Under the pieces are notes generated by a model. That model was not told the DNA's origin. It did not search any database and saw only the letters and a program-made list of their open reading frames with translations. The position numbers and the translations under genes were made by a program. From assembly GCA_903858935.1 (NCBI GenBank), contig CAIOKO010000201.1, positions 1-64,000 on the forward strand: 64,000 nt of DNA, given 5' to 3'. Shown piece after piece: positions 26,943-35,911 of the stretch. Within the stretch, counting starts at the first letter, position 1. Each line of letters begins with the position of its first letter. Source of the stretch: an uncultured Schlesneria sp. (GTDB lineage Bacteria > Planctomycetota > Planctomycetia > Planctomycetales > Planctomycetaceae).

Positions 26943-29516
26943 ATGAATGACAGCACCGGTACGGTGAGTGCTCATCCGGCCGGCGATATCGTTTCACAGT
27001 ATCAGCCACCGAATCAGCTCTTTGACGAGATGCTGGGATCGGGGGGTGTTGTGCGCCCTGCCTGGTCTCGCTTAGCCCAAAGCCTGAATGTAGAAGGATC
27101 GGAAGGGCTCGGTCGACGCAGCGATCAAGCTCGACATCTCCTCCGCGAAAATGGGGTAACGTATAACGTCTACGGGGCGGCCAAGGACCTTGAGCGTCCT
27201 TGGGAACTCGACCCCATACCGCTGATGATCCCGATCGAAGAATGGAAGTTGCTTGAAGACGCACTCAAGCAGCGAGCCCGGTTGTCGAACAGGATTCTCG
27301 CCGATGTCTATGGCCCACAAGAATTAATGCGGTCGGGTATTCTGCCCCCCAACAGCTTGTTCGAACACCCCAATTACCTTTTGCCGTGTGTGGGCATTAA
27401 GCCCCCCGGAGGAATCTTCGTTCATTGGTATGCAGCTCAGTTGGCGCGAGATGCACGCGGACAATGGATTGCACTGGGTGATCGCTCGCAGGGCCCGTCT
27501 GGAGCGGGATACGCCGTTGAGAACCGGATTGTGATTTCCCGCACTTTACCCGAAGAATTTCAAAGTCTTAACGTCGTAAGACTTGCCTCATTTTTCATTG
27601 CCCTGCAAAACACGCTGGCCAGTTTGTCTCGCAGTCATCGCGAGAACCCCCGTGTCGTTCTGTTGTCTCCTGGCCCCAGAAGTTCGCGATACTTCGAAGA
27701 TGTCTATCTTGCACGATATCTTGGCTATACGCTGGTCGAAGGCGGCGACCTTACCGTTCGTGGAGACGGAGTCTATTTGAAAACCCTTGGCGGGTTACTT
27801 GAGGTGGATGTCATTTTCCGCCGAATGGCCGATGGACGATGCGATCCGCTCGAATTACGTCCGGATTCTCGAGCAGGAATTCCGGGGTTGATCCAGGTTG
27901 TGCGCGACGGCCAGGTCGTGGTTGCGAATGCGTTGGGCAGTGGATTCCTCGAAGCCCCATTACTTCAAGCGTTTCTCCCGGCTGCATGTCGATTTCTGCT
28001 GGGAGAAGAACTAAAGCTTCCTTCCGTCCAGACATGGTGGTGCGGACGAAACGAAGACCTGAAATATGTAGAAGCCAATCTCGATCACCTGGTCGTTCGT
28101 CACGCTTTTCGCCACCACAACACAAAGGTCTATGTCGGAAGCAACCTGGCATACGACGAGCGAGCCAGACTCATTTCAGAGATGCGTGCAAGGCCCAGTA
28201 ATTTTGTGGCCCAGGAACCTGTTGTCGGATCGACAGCACCCGTCTGGTGTAATGACCGAATGCAGCCATGGCACGTGACTTTAAGAGCCTTCGCCGTGGC
28301 AGCAGATGGCGATTACCAGGTTATGCCAGGAGGCTTGTCACGAGTTGCGACTCGGTCAGAAACACTGACGGAATCTATGGCCGCCGGACAACGAAGTAAA
28401 GACGTGTGGGTTCTTGCCGATGGCCCGGTTGAACCAGTGTCATTGCTTCGTCCCAAACAAACCGCTTTGGAACTACGACGTAGCGCAAACGACTTACCAA
28501 GTCGGGCCGCAGATCACCTGTTCTGGCTGGGGCGCTCGATTGAGAGGACGGAAGCCAAGGTACGTCACGCACGCAGTGTCGTGGCTCGCATGACGAGCGA
28601 GTTGCAACCGGCTCGACTTTCAGATCTTCACTTACTGGTACTCGCGATCGACGACCCGGGCGAATCGCCATTGGCCGCTCATACGGATGAAAATGGACTC
28701 TGGCAAGCGCTGGTCGAATCGGTCTGGTCGTTTCTGCATGATCCTTATCGTAAGGCCGGTTTATTTGACGCAATTGAGACGACTCACCGGACTGCGTCGA
28801 TCGTCCGAGATCGGATTTCTGTTGATGGCTGGAGAATCATCAACCAATTGAAGTTCCCTCAATCACGTCAGGTTGCTGCGCCTAAGACATCGGCTGACCT
28901 TGCAGAAGCACTCGCCCCGTTGAATCAATTGCTGACTTCACTTTCAGCGTTCAGCGGTCTCTGTAACGACAGCATGACGCGCGGTCCAGGCTGGCGGTTT
29001 CTTGATATCGGACGGCGAATTGAACGGGCATTACAAACGCTCCGAGTCATCCGCGGTTTGCTTGTTGATGGCCAAGCGGACGTCCTGCCGCGACTCGAAG
29101 CGATGCTCGAAATTGCGGATAGTTCGATGACATACCGCTATCGATATCTCACAACGCTTCAGCTGGCACCGGTGCTAGACCTCGTGTTAGCAGACGAATC
29201 GAACCCGAGGGCCGTTGGCTTTCAGCTCATGGCATTGTCCGAACATGTGCGAAGTCTTGCCCGAGACGAATCAGAAATGGTCCGCACGGCAGAACAAAAG
29301 CTGGTTCTGTCGGCTCAGGCCTCACTCCGTTTGGCCGATGTGGAATCCTTTTGCGCAGTGAATGGTACGGGTGATCGTCGACAATTAGATAAGTTTTTGG
29401 CCCTTCTGACTTCCGATCTTCGCGCTCTCTCCGATAGCATTACGCATACGTACCTCACGCACACGGTTGATTCGAGGCAACTCGATGTCCAGCTTCAGAT
29501 TCCAAGACGAGCATAA
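26943..29516 (+). CDS. Circularly permuted ATP-grasp fused to alpha-E domain
   Basis: An 857-residue fusion that repeats, in one chain, the two separate genes at 20432 and 22152. The ATP-grasp part (about 25-480) has FDEMLGSGG, GIKPPGGIFVHWYAAQLARD and GDRSQGPSGAGYAVENR. At residues 179-181 it has Gly-Asp-Arg where the first ligase has Glu-Asp-Asn, so its metal site differs. The alpha-E part (about 505-840) begins RAADHLFWLGRSIERTEAK. The paralogue probably carries out a second ligation step or acts on a different partner. It is placed 121 bases after the DUF2126 gene and 78 bases before a second transglutaminase. Confidence 0.92.
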   Translation: MNDSTGTVSAHPAGDIVSQYQPPNQLFDEMLGSGGVVRPAWSRLAQSLNVEGSEGLGRRSDQARHLLRENGVTYNVYGAAKDLERPWELDPIPLMIPIEEWKLLEDALKQRARLSNRILADVYGPQELMRSGILPPNSLFEHPNYLLPCVGIKPPGGIFVHWYAAQLARDARGQWIALGDRSQGPSGAGYAVENRIVISRTLPEEFQSLNVVRLASFFIALQNTLASLSRSHRENPRVVLLSPGPRSSRYFEDVYLARYLGYTLVEGGDLTVRGDGVYLKTLGGLLEVDVIFRRMADGRCDPLELRPDSRAGIPGLIQVVRDGQVVVANALGSGFLEAPLLQAFLPAACRFLLGEELKLPSVQTWWCGRNEDLKYVEANLDHLVVRHAFRHHNTKVYVGSNLAYDERARLISEMRARPSNFVAQEPVVGSTAPVWCNDRMQPWHVTLRAFAVAADGDYQVMPGGLSRVATRSETLTESMAAGQRSKDVWVLADGPVEPVSLLRPKQTALELRRSANDLPSRAADHLFWLGRSIERTEAKVRHARSVVARMTSELQPARLSDLHLLVLAIDDPGESPLAAHTDENGLWQALVESVWSFLHDPYRKAGLFDAIETTHRTASIVRDRISVDGWRIINQLKFPQSRQVAAPKTSADLAEALAPLNQLLTSLSAFSGLCNDSMTRGPGWRFLDIGRRIERALQTLRVIRGLLVDGQADVLPRLEAMLEIADSSMTYRYRYLTTLQLAPVLDLVLADESNPRAVGFQLMALSEHVRSLARDESEMVRTAEQKLVLSAQASLRLADVESFCAVNGTGDRRQLDKFLALLTSDLRALSDSITHTYLTHTVDSRQLDVQLQIPRRA

Positions 29517-29594
29517 ACCGTGCTTGTTTTTTTGATTTGAGGGTATTCGAATCCGTGTTCGTTGGTTTTGTCTCTTCATCACTAAAAACTCCTG

Positions 29595-30482
29595 ATGCAC
29601 TACAACGTTCGACATACAACGACGTATTCGTACACTGACCCAGTGTCAATCTGTCAGAACGATGTTCATTTGACGCCACGCCAGACTCCGTTTCAAACAA
29701 CGGCCGGATTTCTGTTAGAAGTCTCTCCGGAACCAATGCTTCAGCGTTCCTGGATCGACACGTTCGGCAACGAAGTACGCTATTTCTCTCTGGAAGAACC
29801 TCATCAGGAACTGCGAGTCACGGCTCGAAGCCGAATCACTGTCATCAAGCGAGAACTCCCATTGCCGTTCGATACGTGCCCCTGGGAAACGGTTCGCGAC
29901 CAACTCGCTGCTTCCGAAACACTTGAAATGCGAATGATATCCCAATTTCGTTTTGAGTCTCCGTACGTTCAGTACCTGAATGCAGCCCGTGATTACGCAC
30001 TACCAAGTTTCACTCCCGGTCGTCCCCTTCTTGATGCGGCTCTCGATCTTACATCAAGGATTTATCACGAATTTGAATATGCTCCCGCAGCAACAAGCAT
30101 CAGTACCCCGACGAAAGAAGTGTTAGAAAAACGACGTGGTGTCTGCCAGGACTTCGCCCACCTTCAGATTACGGCGTTGCGAAGCCTGGGTCTTGCGGCT
30201 CGCTATGTCAGCGGTTATCTCGTGACTGCTCCTCCACCAGGAAAACCAAGACTGGTCGGAGCCGACGCTTCGCATGCATGGCTGGCAGTCTTTTGCCCGG
30301 GACATGGATGGATCGATCTTGACCCGACAAATAATGTGATTCCTCAAGAGCGGCACATTACAATAGGCTGGGGGCGCGACTACGGTGATGTGTGCCCAAT
30401 TCAGGGAGTCTTGACCGGCGGAGGCTCACACGTGTTGACCGTTTCAGTTGATGTCGCTCCGGTGCCGATTGACGCCACGTAA
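29595..30482 (+). CDS. Transglutaminase-like cysteine protease/transferase
   Basis: A 295-residue cytoplasmic protein with the bacterial transglutaminase N-terminal domain (HYNVRHTTTYSYTDPVS) and a transglutaminase-like core with the complete triad: Cys184 in RRGVCQDFAH, His227 in ASHAWLAVF and Asp243 in IDLDPTNN. It ends the five-gene block. In such blocks these proteins are thought to hydrolyse or transfer the product of the ATP-grasp ligases. A weak terminator-like hairpin follows before thrS. Confidence 0.92.
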   Translation: MHYNVRHTTTYSYTDPVSICQNDVHLTPRQTPFQTTAGFLLEVSPEPMLQRSWIDTFGNEVRYFSLEEPHQELRVTARSRITVIKRELPLPFDTCPWETVRDQLAASETLEMRMISQFRFESPYVQYLNAARDYALPSFTPGRPLLDAALDLTSRIYHEFEYAPAATSISTPTKEVLEKRRGVCQDFAHLQITALRSLGLAARYVSGYLVTAPPPGKPRLVGADASHAWLAVFCPGHGWIDLDPTNNVIPQERHITIGWGRDYGDVCPIQGVLTGGGSHVLTVSVDVAPVPIDAT

Positions 30483-30505
30483 CGCGGTCCCTATAAACGC
30501 CCCTC

Positions 30506-30540
30506 TTCGACTTACCCGTCGAGGCTGTTATTTTGCTTTA
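30506..30540 (+). terminator. Weak terminator-like hairpin
   Basis: CTTCGAC (30506-30512) and GTCGAGG (30519-30525) form a 7 bp stem with one G-T pair and a 6-base loop, followed by a T-rich stretch. It lies between the last gene of the ATP-grasp block and thrS and may mark the end of that block. Confidence 0.4.
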
Positions 30541-30578
30541 ATTTCGGTCCAATCCCTTTGTCTAGGATTGCCCTCGCC

Positions 30579-32780
30579 ATGCTTCAAGTCAAATTGCCAG
30601 ACGGTACGATTGTTGAACATCCGGATCACGCCACGGCACATGATGTCGCCTCGGCCATCAGCCCGAGGCTCGCTTCGGCAGCCATCGGGGCCGTCGTTGC
30701 CGGACAAGTCACAGATGTCCTCAGGCCGCTGAGTGAAATCACCGAAGAGCGACCGGTGCCTTTGCAACTTTTGACTGAAAAAGACCCTGCTTCGCTGGCG
30801 ATCCTGCGTCACTCTTGTGCGCACATCATGGCACGTGCCGTGATGCGATTATGGCCCGAAGTCGAATTGGCCTTCGGGCCGACAACCGGACATGGATACT
30901 ATTACGACATCGCGTGTACGCACACGATCAGTGAAGATGACTTCCCCCGAATCGAAGCAGAAATGCAGCGGATCGTCGACATGGGGGAACCATTCGAACG
31001 ATTCATCTGCGATCGCGAAGAAGCACTGAAGCTCGTCGATGGAATGTCTCAATCGCTGAAGGTTGAACATATCAACACAGGCCTCGCCACACATCCTACT
31101 GTCAGTTTTTATCGACAGGGTGAGTTCGTCGACCTTTGCCGCGGCCCACACGTTCCCGATGCCAAGCGAGTGAAAGCGTTCAAGCTGCTTTCCGTGGCGG
31201 GTGCCTACTGGAAAGGTGATGCCAGCGGGAAACAGCTGCAGCGACTGTACGGCACCGCCTGGTTCTCACAAAAAGACCTCGATTCGTACCTCGATCAGGT
31301 CAATGAAGCGAAGCGTCGAGACCACCGTGTACTCGGCAAACAGCTGAACTTGTTCGCCATCAGTCAAGAGGTTGGTCAGGGCCTTTGTCTATGGCTTCCA
31401 AAAGGAGCAACCATTCGGGCAACGCTTGAAGACTTCATCAAGCGGGAGCTGATTGCACGTGGCTATCAGCCGGTCTACTCGCCGCATATCGGTCGAGTCG
31501 ACATGTACGAAACCAGCGGGCATTTCCCTTATTACCGCGAATCACAGTTCGCTCCGATCTTCGGTCACGACGCCGGAGCTCTGGTCGACTATTGGGTCCG
31601 TCGTCTGGAAGCCCTGATCACGGATGGAACTCCCTTTTCTGCTGAAGATGAAAAGAAGCTGGCGGATTCAGCGAAGCTGATGGGAATGGAGCTCGCCGAT
31701 TTCCCCACGAACGGTACTCCTGCGGCACGTAAAGAGTTCTTGCGAGTATGGGAGAAGCAACAGGAGCGATACCTGCTCAAGCCGATGAACTGCCCGCACC
31801 ACGTGCAGATTTACAAGGCTCAACAGCGTAGTTATCGCGACCTTCCCGTGCGATTGGCAGAGTTCGGTACGGTTTATCGGCACGAACAGTCGGGCGAACT
31901 GAATGGGATGCTGCGAGTTCGCGGCCTCACCCAGGATGACGCACATCTTTTCGTTACACCCGATCAAGTTCTGGAAGAGTTCAAGTCGACGCTGGAACTG
32001 GTCAAATTCGTCCTCGCCAGCGTTGGTCTCAATGATTATCGAGTTCAACTCTCCTGCCGTGATTCGAAGAACAAATCGAAGTACGTCGGCACGGACGAAG
32101 GTTGGGAAAACGCCCAGAATTCGTTGCGACAAGTCCTGACCGAGATGCAGATGCCGTTCATTGAACGGGAAGGTGAAGCTGCGTTCTACGGACCTAAAAC
32201 CGACTTCATGGTTCGAGACTGCATCGGTCGTGAATGGCAACTGGGCACCGTCCAGCTCGACTTCAATCTCCCCGAACGTTTCCAACTGGAATACGTGGGC
32301 GCTGACAATCAAACCCACCGTCCTGTCATGATCCATCGCGCTCCGTTTGGATCGATGGAACGTTTCACGGGTATGTTGATTGAGCACTTTGCCGGGGCAT
32401 TCCCACTCTGGCTGGCTCCTGAACAGATTCGAGTCATGTCGATCAGTGATAAGTTTGAAGACTACGCCAAACAAGTCGAAGCCCGCTTCCGTGCCGCTGG
32501 CTTCCGTGTGACAACGGACCTGCGCGGTGCCAAAATCAACGCCAAAGTTCGCGATGCCCAAGTCGAACTCATCCCGTACATGCTGATCGTTGGCGGTCGC
32601 GACGTTGAAAATGGGACTGTATCAATCCGTGATCGTATTGAAGGTGATCTTGGGGCAATGCCTCTTGAGGCGGCGCTGACCAAGCTTCAGACTGAAGTGG
32701 CTGAACGAACAATCCGACAAGTGAGCGAGAAAAAGTTTCAGCAGTTTGACGAAGCTGGAGAAGCGGCCAACGAATATTGA
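30579..32780 (+). CDS. thrS: Threonyl-tRNA synthetase
   Basis: Class II synthetase that charges tRNA-Thr with threonine. An N-terminal TGS domain ([17 protein letters not shown]), the editing/SAD region with [16 protein letters not shown], the catalytic core with KPMNCPHH and [11 protein letters not shown], and the anticodon-binding C-terminus ([17 protein letters not shown], then [19 protein letters not shown]) are in the usual order. About 60-65 extra residues lie between TSGHF and LLKPMNC (roughly 31548-31770), where most enzymes have a short link. The ATG at 30579 is preferred because the TGS domain begins there; the frame is also open from a TTG at 30558. Confidence 0.95.
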   Translation: MLQVKLPDGTIVEHPDHATAHDVASAISPRLASAAIGAVVAGQVTDVLRPLSEITEERPVPLQLLTEKDPASLAILRHSCAHIMARAVMRLWPEVELAFGPTTGHGYYYDIACTHTISEDDFPRIEAEMQRIVDMGEPFERFICDREEALKLVDGMSQSLKVEHINTGLATHPTVSFYRQGEFVDLCRGPHVPDAKRVKAFKLLSVAGAYWKGDASGKQLQRLYGTAWFSQKDLDSYLDQVNEAKRRDHRVLGKQLNLFAISQEVGQGLCLWLPKGATIRATLEDFIKRELIARGYQPVYSPHIGRVDMYETSGHFPYYRESQFAPIFGHDAGALVDYWVRRLEALITDGTPFSAEDEKKLADSAKLMGMELADFPTNGTPAARKEFLRVWEKQQERYLLKPMNCPHHVQIYKAQQRSYRDLPVRLAEFGTVYRHEQSGELNGMLRVRGLTQDDAHLFVTPDQVLEEFKSTLELVKFVLASVGLNDYRVQLSCRDSKNKSKYVGTDEGWENAQNSLRQVLTEMQMPFIEREGEAAFYGPKTDFMVRDCIGREWQLGTVQLDFNLPERFQLEYVGADNQTHRPVMIHRAPFGSMERFTGMLIEHFAGAFPLWLAPEQIRVMSISDKFEDYAKQVEARFRAAGFRVTTDLRGAKINAKVRDAQVELIPYMLIVGGRDVENGTVSIRDRIEGDLGAMPLEAALTKLQTEVAERTIRQVSEKKFQQFDEAGEAANEY

Positions 32781-32899
32781 GTTGTCCGCGAACCGGACTG
32801 CGAGTGACAGGAGTCGTAAGATTCCCGATCACAATCGTCACTTGGGTTAGACTTTTGGTTCAGCATAAACAACTTTCGATACGAAGGGAGTCTGCTGCC

Positions 32900-34126
32900 A
32901 TGCTAATGAAGAAACTGAAGTCTTGCGCTTTTTGGTTCATCCTCGTCTCTTTCATCGTGAACGGCATGGTGGTCGTAACGTTGTTGGAAGCCGCTGAACC
33001 TGCGCAGGCGGTGCCGGGCACACAACCCGATGACCCATTGGGAATGTCCTTGCCGCGCGAAATCTTTGCTGTGGCTGGGGTCGAAACAAACATCTATTTT
33101 GACAACGTGGTCCTCACGCTGAACGCTGCAAATTATGCATTTGATGTGACGTGCCCTAAGGGCAAACAGCAGGCCGAACGTTGGACCTGGACACCGACTG
33201 AGGCAGACGTTGGCGATGTTCCGTTTCAATTGGAAGTCCGCGATGATCAAAACCGGGTCGTCTCACGCGGAAACACGACTGTCAAAGTCTCGGCAACCAA
33301 GTCGGACAAGAACAAGCCACTCTCTTTGTTGCTCGTTGGGGATAGCCTGACACATGCCTCCGTCTATTCTCGGCATTTACTCGACCTGGCCGGCAAACCG
33401 GGCCAACGAGCTTTAACTTTGATTGGATCACACGGCGTTGAACCGACATTGGGCCTGAACCGCCACGAGGGATATGGGGGGTGGACGGCTCAACGATTTG
33501 CGACTCATTTTGCTGAAACAGCACGACAAGGGGACTATTCAAAACGAGGCAGTCCATTTCTATACAAGCAAGCTGACGGCACCGTAAAGCTGGACTTCCA
33601 GCACTATTGTCAGGATGTGAACGAGGGACGATTTCCCGACGTGATGACAATCTTCCTTGGTCCCAATGACATCTTTTCGTATCGGGATGAAACCATCGCA
33701 GGCGGAATCGAGGAGATGCTAGGCCATTACGATAAATTGATTGAGATGGTCAAAGCAGCCAGTCCCGCCACACGGATTGGTGTCATGCTTCCAGTCCCCC
33801 CGGCAGCCAGCCAGGATGCATTCGGCAGCAACTATGCAAGCGGCCAGACACGCTGGCAATACAAACGAAATCAGCATGCATTGGTATTGGCGATGACCAA
33901 GCGGTATGGAAGTCGACAATCCGAATCGGTTCATCTGATCCCAACACACGTAAATTTGGATACCGTTCACAATTATCCGGCAGAAACGGTGTCACCTAAT
34001 GCCCATGCGGAACTGAAGGTCGTCCGGCAGAACAACGGAGTGCATCCGGCGGCGACAGGTTATCGCCAAATCGGGGACACCGTTTTTGCCTGGCTGGCTT
34101 CCTTGGGTACTGCGGAAGCCCCGTGA
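32900..34126 (+). CDS. Exported SGNH/GDSL hydrolase
   Basis: A 408-residue secreted esterase-type protein. A signal peptide covers about residues 1-33, a short Ig-like domain follows (to about 135), and the SGNH domain has GDSLTHAS with the nucleophile Ser, GYGGWTA, GPNDIF with the oxyanion Asn, and GVHPAATGYRQIGD with the catalytic His. The natural substrate is probably an esterified glycan. The ATG at 32900 follows GAAGGGAG by nine bases; a frame open from 32777 overlaps thrS and lacks a signal peptide at its start. Confidence 0.85.
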   Translation: MLMKKLKSCAFWFILVSFIVNGMVVVTLLEAAEPAQAVPGTQPDDPLGMSLPREIFAVAGVETNIYFDNVVLTLNAANYAFDVTCPKGKQQAERWTWTPTEADVGDVPFQLEVRDDQNRVVSRGNTTVKVSATKSDKNKPLSLLLVGDSLTHASVYSRHLLDLAGKPGQRALTLIGSHGVEPTLGLNRHEGYGGWTAQRFATHFAETARQGDYSKRGSPFLYKQADGTVKLDFQHYCQDVNEGRFPDVMTIFLGPNDIFSYRDETIAGGIEEMLGHYDKLIEMVKAASPATRIGVMLPVPPAASQDAFGSNYASGQTRWQYKRNQHALVLAMTKRYGSRQSESVHLIPTHVNLDTVHNYPAETVSPNAHAELKVVRQNNGVHPAATGYRQIGDTVFAWLASLGTAEAP

Positions 34127-34432
34127 AGTCACGGAAGGAAATTCCGAATCACGCTCAGCATGTGGGCCACCTGATGGCGAAATTTCGATTGGTGTGGGGT
34201 GCATGGGCTTCGGTATTTTTGGCGATACAACGTCAAGTATTGTCAGCGCCACTTCGAAATCACTGTTCATTCATCAAAAGTGAAGAATTCACGATAAAAT
34301 GATCGAACGGTTGCGATACCTAAAACGTCAGCGGACAGAATCAACCGGAAAAAAAGCGGTTATGAAACAGGCAATTCCTGATTGGTCCCATACGTCCCAT
34401 TAAATCACCTTCGTAGCGACATCGACTTGTCA
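34127..34432. other. Gene-free stretch between convergent genes
   Basis: About 300 bases between convergent genes. It includes a TGGTCCCATACGTCCCATT word near 34382, related to the GGACC...ATGGG motif seen near 11.5 and 40.2 kb. No clear terminator was found. Confidence 0.4.
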
Positions 34433-35887
34433 TCATCCGAACACAGCCGGAATTGTCATCCAACTTTGAGCAACACCCGTCAATCGTTCTTGACGACCAT
34501 TTGTTTCAAAGAACAGGTCATCAGGCCTTAATCCCAATGCAGTCAGAATCGTCGCGTGCAGGTTCTTAACGGGTTGGGGCTGGTCGACGGCTCGCAGTCC
34601 AATTTCGTCCGTCGCACCGATTGCTTGTCCCGACTTCACGCCACCACCCGCCATCCAGATCGTGAATCCATAGGGGTTATGGTTGCGGCCGTTATTCCCC
34701 TGCATCATCGGCGTACGACCAAATTCACCAGCCCAAACCACTAGCGTCGTATCTAACAGCCCGCGTTGCTTGAGATCAGCCAATAAAGCAGCAATCGGTT
34801 GATCGGTTTGAGTCGCATTTCGCTGGTGGTAATCGGTGTTATTGTCATGTCCGTCCCAGCCCAGTTTGTCAACAGCGTTATAGAGCTGTACGAATCGGAC
34901 ACCCTTCTCAATTAATCGACGCGACAACAGGCACATTCTCCCGAACAACGCCTTATTCTTATTCTCGTCATTCAGTCCATATGCGTTGTGCGTCTGCTCC
35001 GTTTCTTGAGCCAATTCGCCGACGTCGATTGCTTCAGACTGCATTCGATAGGCCAGTTCGTATGAGGCGATTCGACCATCCAGATCGAGCACACCAGGTC
35101 GTTGCACCGCATGTTTTCGATTGAGTTGCTGAACGACATCAAGTGTCGAACGCTGAACGCCAACCAGATCCGCCGGAGGTTCCAGGTTCAGTGCCGGTGG
35201 ACCTTCGTAACGGAACTGAGTCCCTTGAAATGCCGCAGGCAGAAATCCGTTGCTCCAGTTTGCCGACCCGCCCAAGCCTCCAACTTTGTACAACAGCACA
35301 TAGCCGGGGAGGTTCTGGTTGAGTGAACCAAGACCATATGTTACCCATGATCCCATGCTTGGCTTACCACTTAAAATTGATCCCGTATTCATCAAATAAG
35401 TCGCGGGGGCGTGGTTCGAACTGTCGCTATACATCGATCGAACCAGGCACAACTCGTCCGCATGTTGAGCCGTATGTGGCAACAAGTCCGAAAACCATAA
35501 ACCGCTTTCACCATGTTGAGCCCATTTCCAGGGGCCGGACATCAGTTCGTCCTTACAATGATTAAGGACTCCTCCAACCTTGTCGTTCTGATTTTTGAAC
35601 GAATCAGGAACTGGCTGCCCATTCAGACGGATCAATTCGGGTTTGTAATCGATCAGGTCAAACGTCGAAGGACCTCCGTATTGAAACAGGAAGATGACCT
35701 GTTTCGCCCTGGGGGCAACGTGCGACAAACGCTCGGCCAAGGGATTCAGCGGATCGATCGTTGTCCCCTGCGGCGATGCTGCGCGAGCTTCTTCTGCGAG
35801 CAACGCGGCTAAAGCAACGCTGCCAAATCCGCCTCCGGATCGCTGAAGAAAGTCTCGACGATTTAGATTAAGGTTTTTAGTTGGCAT
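34433..35887 (-). CDS. DUF1501 protein with Tat signal
   Basis: A 484-residue protein of the DUF1501 family, common in planctomycetes and always near DUF1549/DUF1553 proteins. The N-terminus NRRDFLQRSGGGFG is a twin-arginine export signal. Family patterns include VIFLFQYGGPSTFDLIDYKP, VRSMYSDSSNHAPATYLMNTG and AGEFGRTPMMQGNNGRNHNP, in the fold of the alkaline phosphatase/sulfatase superfamily. The ATG at 35887 is preferred over a TTG at 35911. It lies directly downstream of the PSCyt1 gene, and the two are probably co-expressed. Confidence 0.92.
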   Translation of the reverse strand: MPTKNLNLNRRDFLQRSGGGFGSVALAALLAEEARAASPQGTTIDPLNPLAERLSHVAPRAKQVIFLFQYGGPSTFDLIDYKPELIRLNGQPVPDSFKNQNDKVGGVLNHCKDELMSGPWKWAQHGESGLWFSDLLPHTAQHADELCLVRSMYSDSSNHAPATYLMNTGSILSGKPSMGSWVTYGLGSLNQNLPGYVLLYKVGGLGGSANWSNGFLPAAFQGTQFRYEGPPALNLEPPADLVGVQRSTLDVVQQLNRKHAVQRPGVLDLDGRIASYELAYRMQSEAIDVGELAQETEQTHNAYGLNDENKNKALFGRMCLLSRRLIEKGVRFVQLYNAVDKLGWDGHDNNTDYHQRNATQTDQPIAALLADLKQRGLLDTTLVVWAGEFGRTPMMQGNNGRNHNPYGFTIWMAGGGVKSGQAIGATDEIGLRAVDQPQPVKNLHATILTALGLRPDDLFFETNGRQERLTGVAQSWMTIPAVFG

Positions 35888-35911
35888 AACGGACTCGGAA
35901 TGACAGACCAA

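Noticed and set aside
31668-32561. 297-codon antisense open frame within thrS
   Set aside because: It mirrors the codon use of a well-supported synthetase gene, has no recognisable protein content and no start context.
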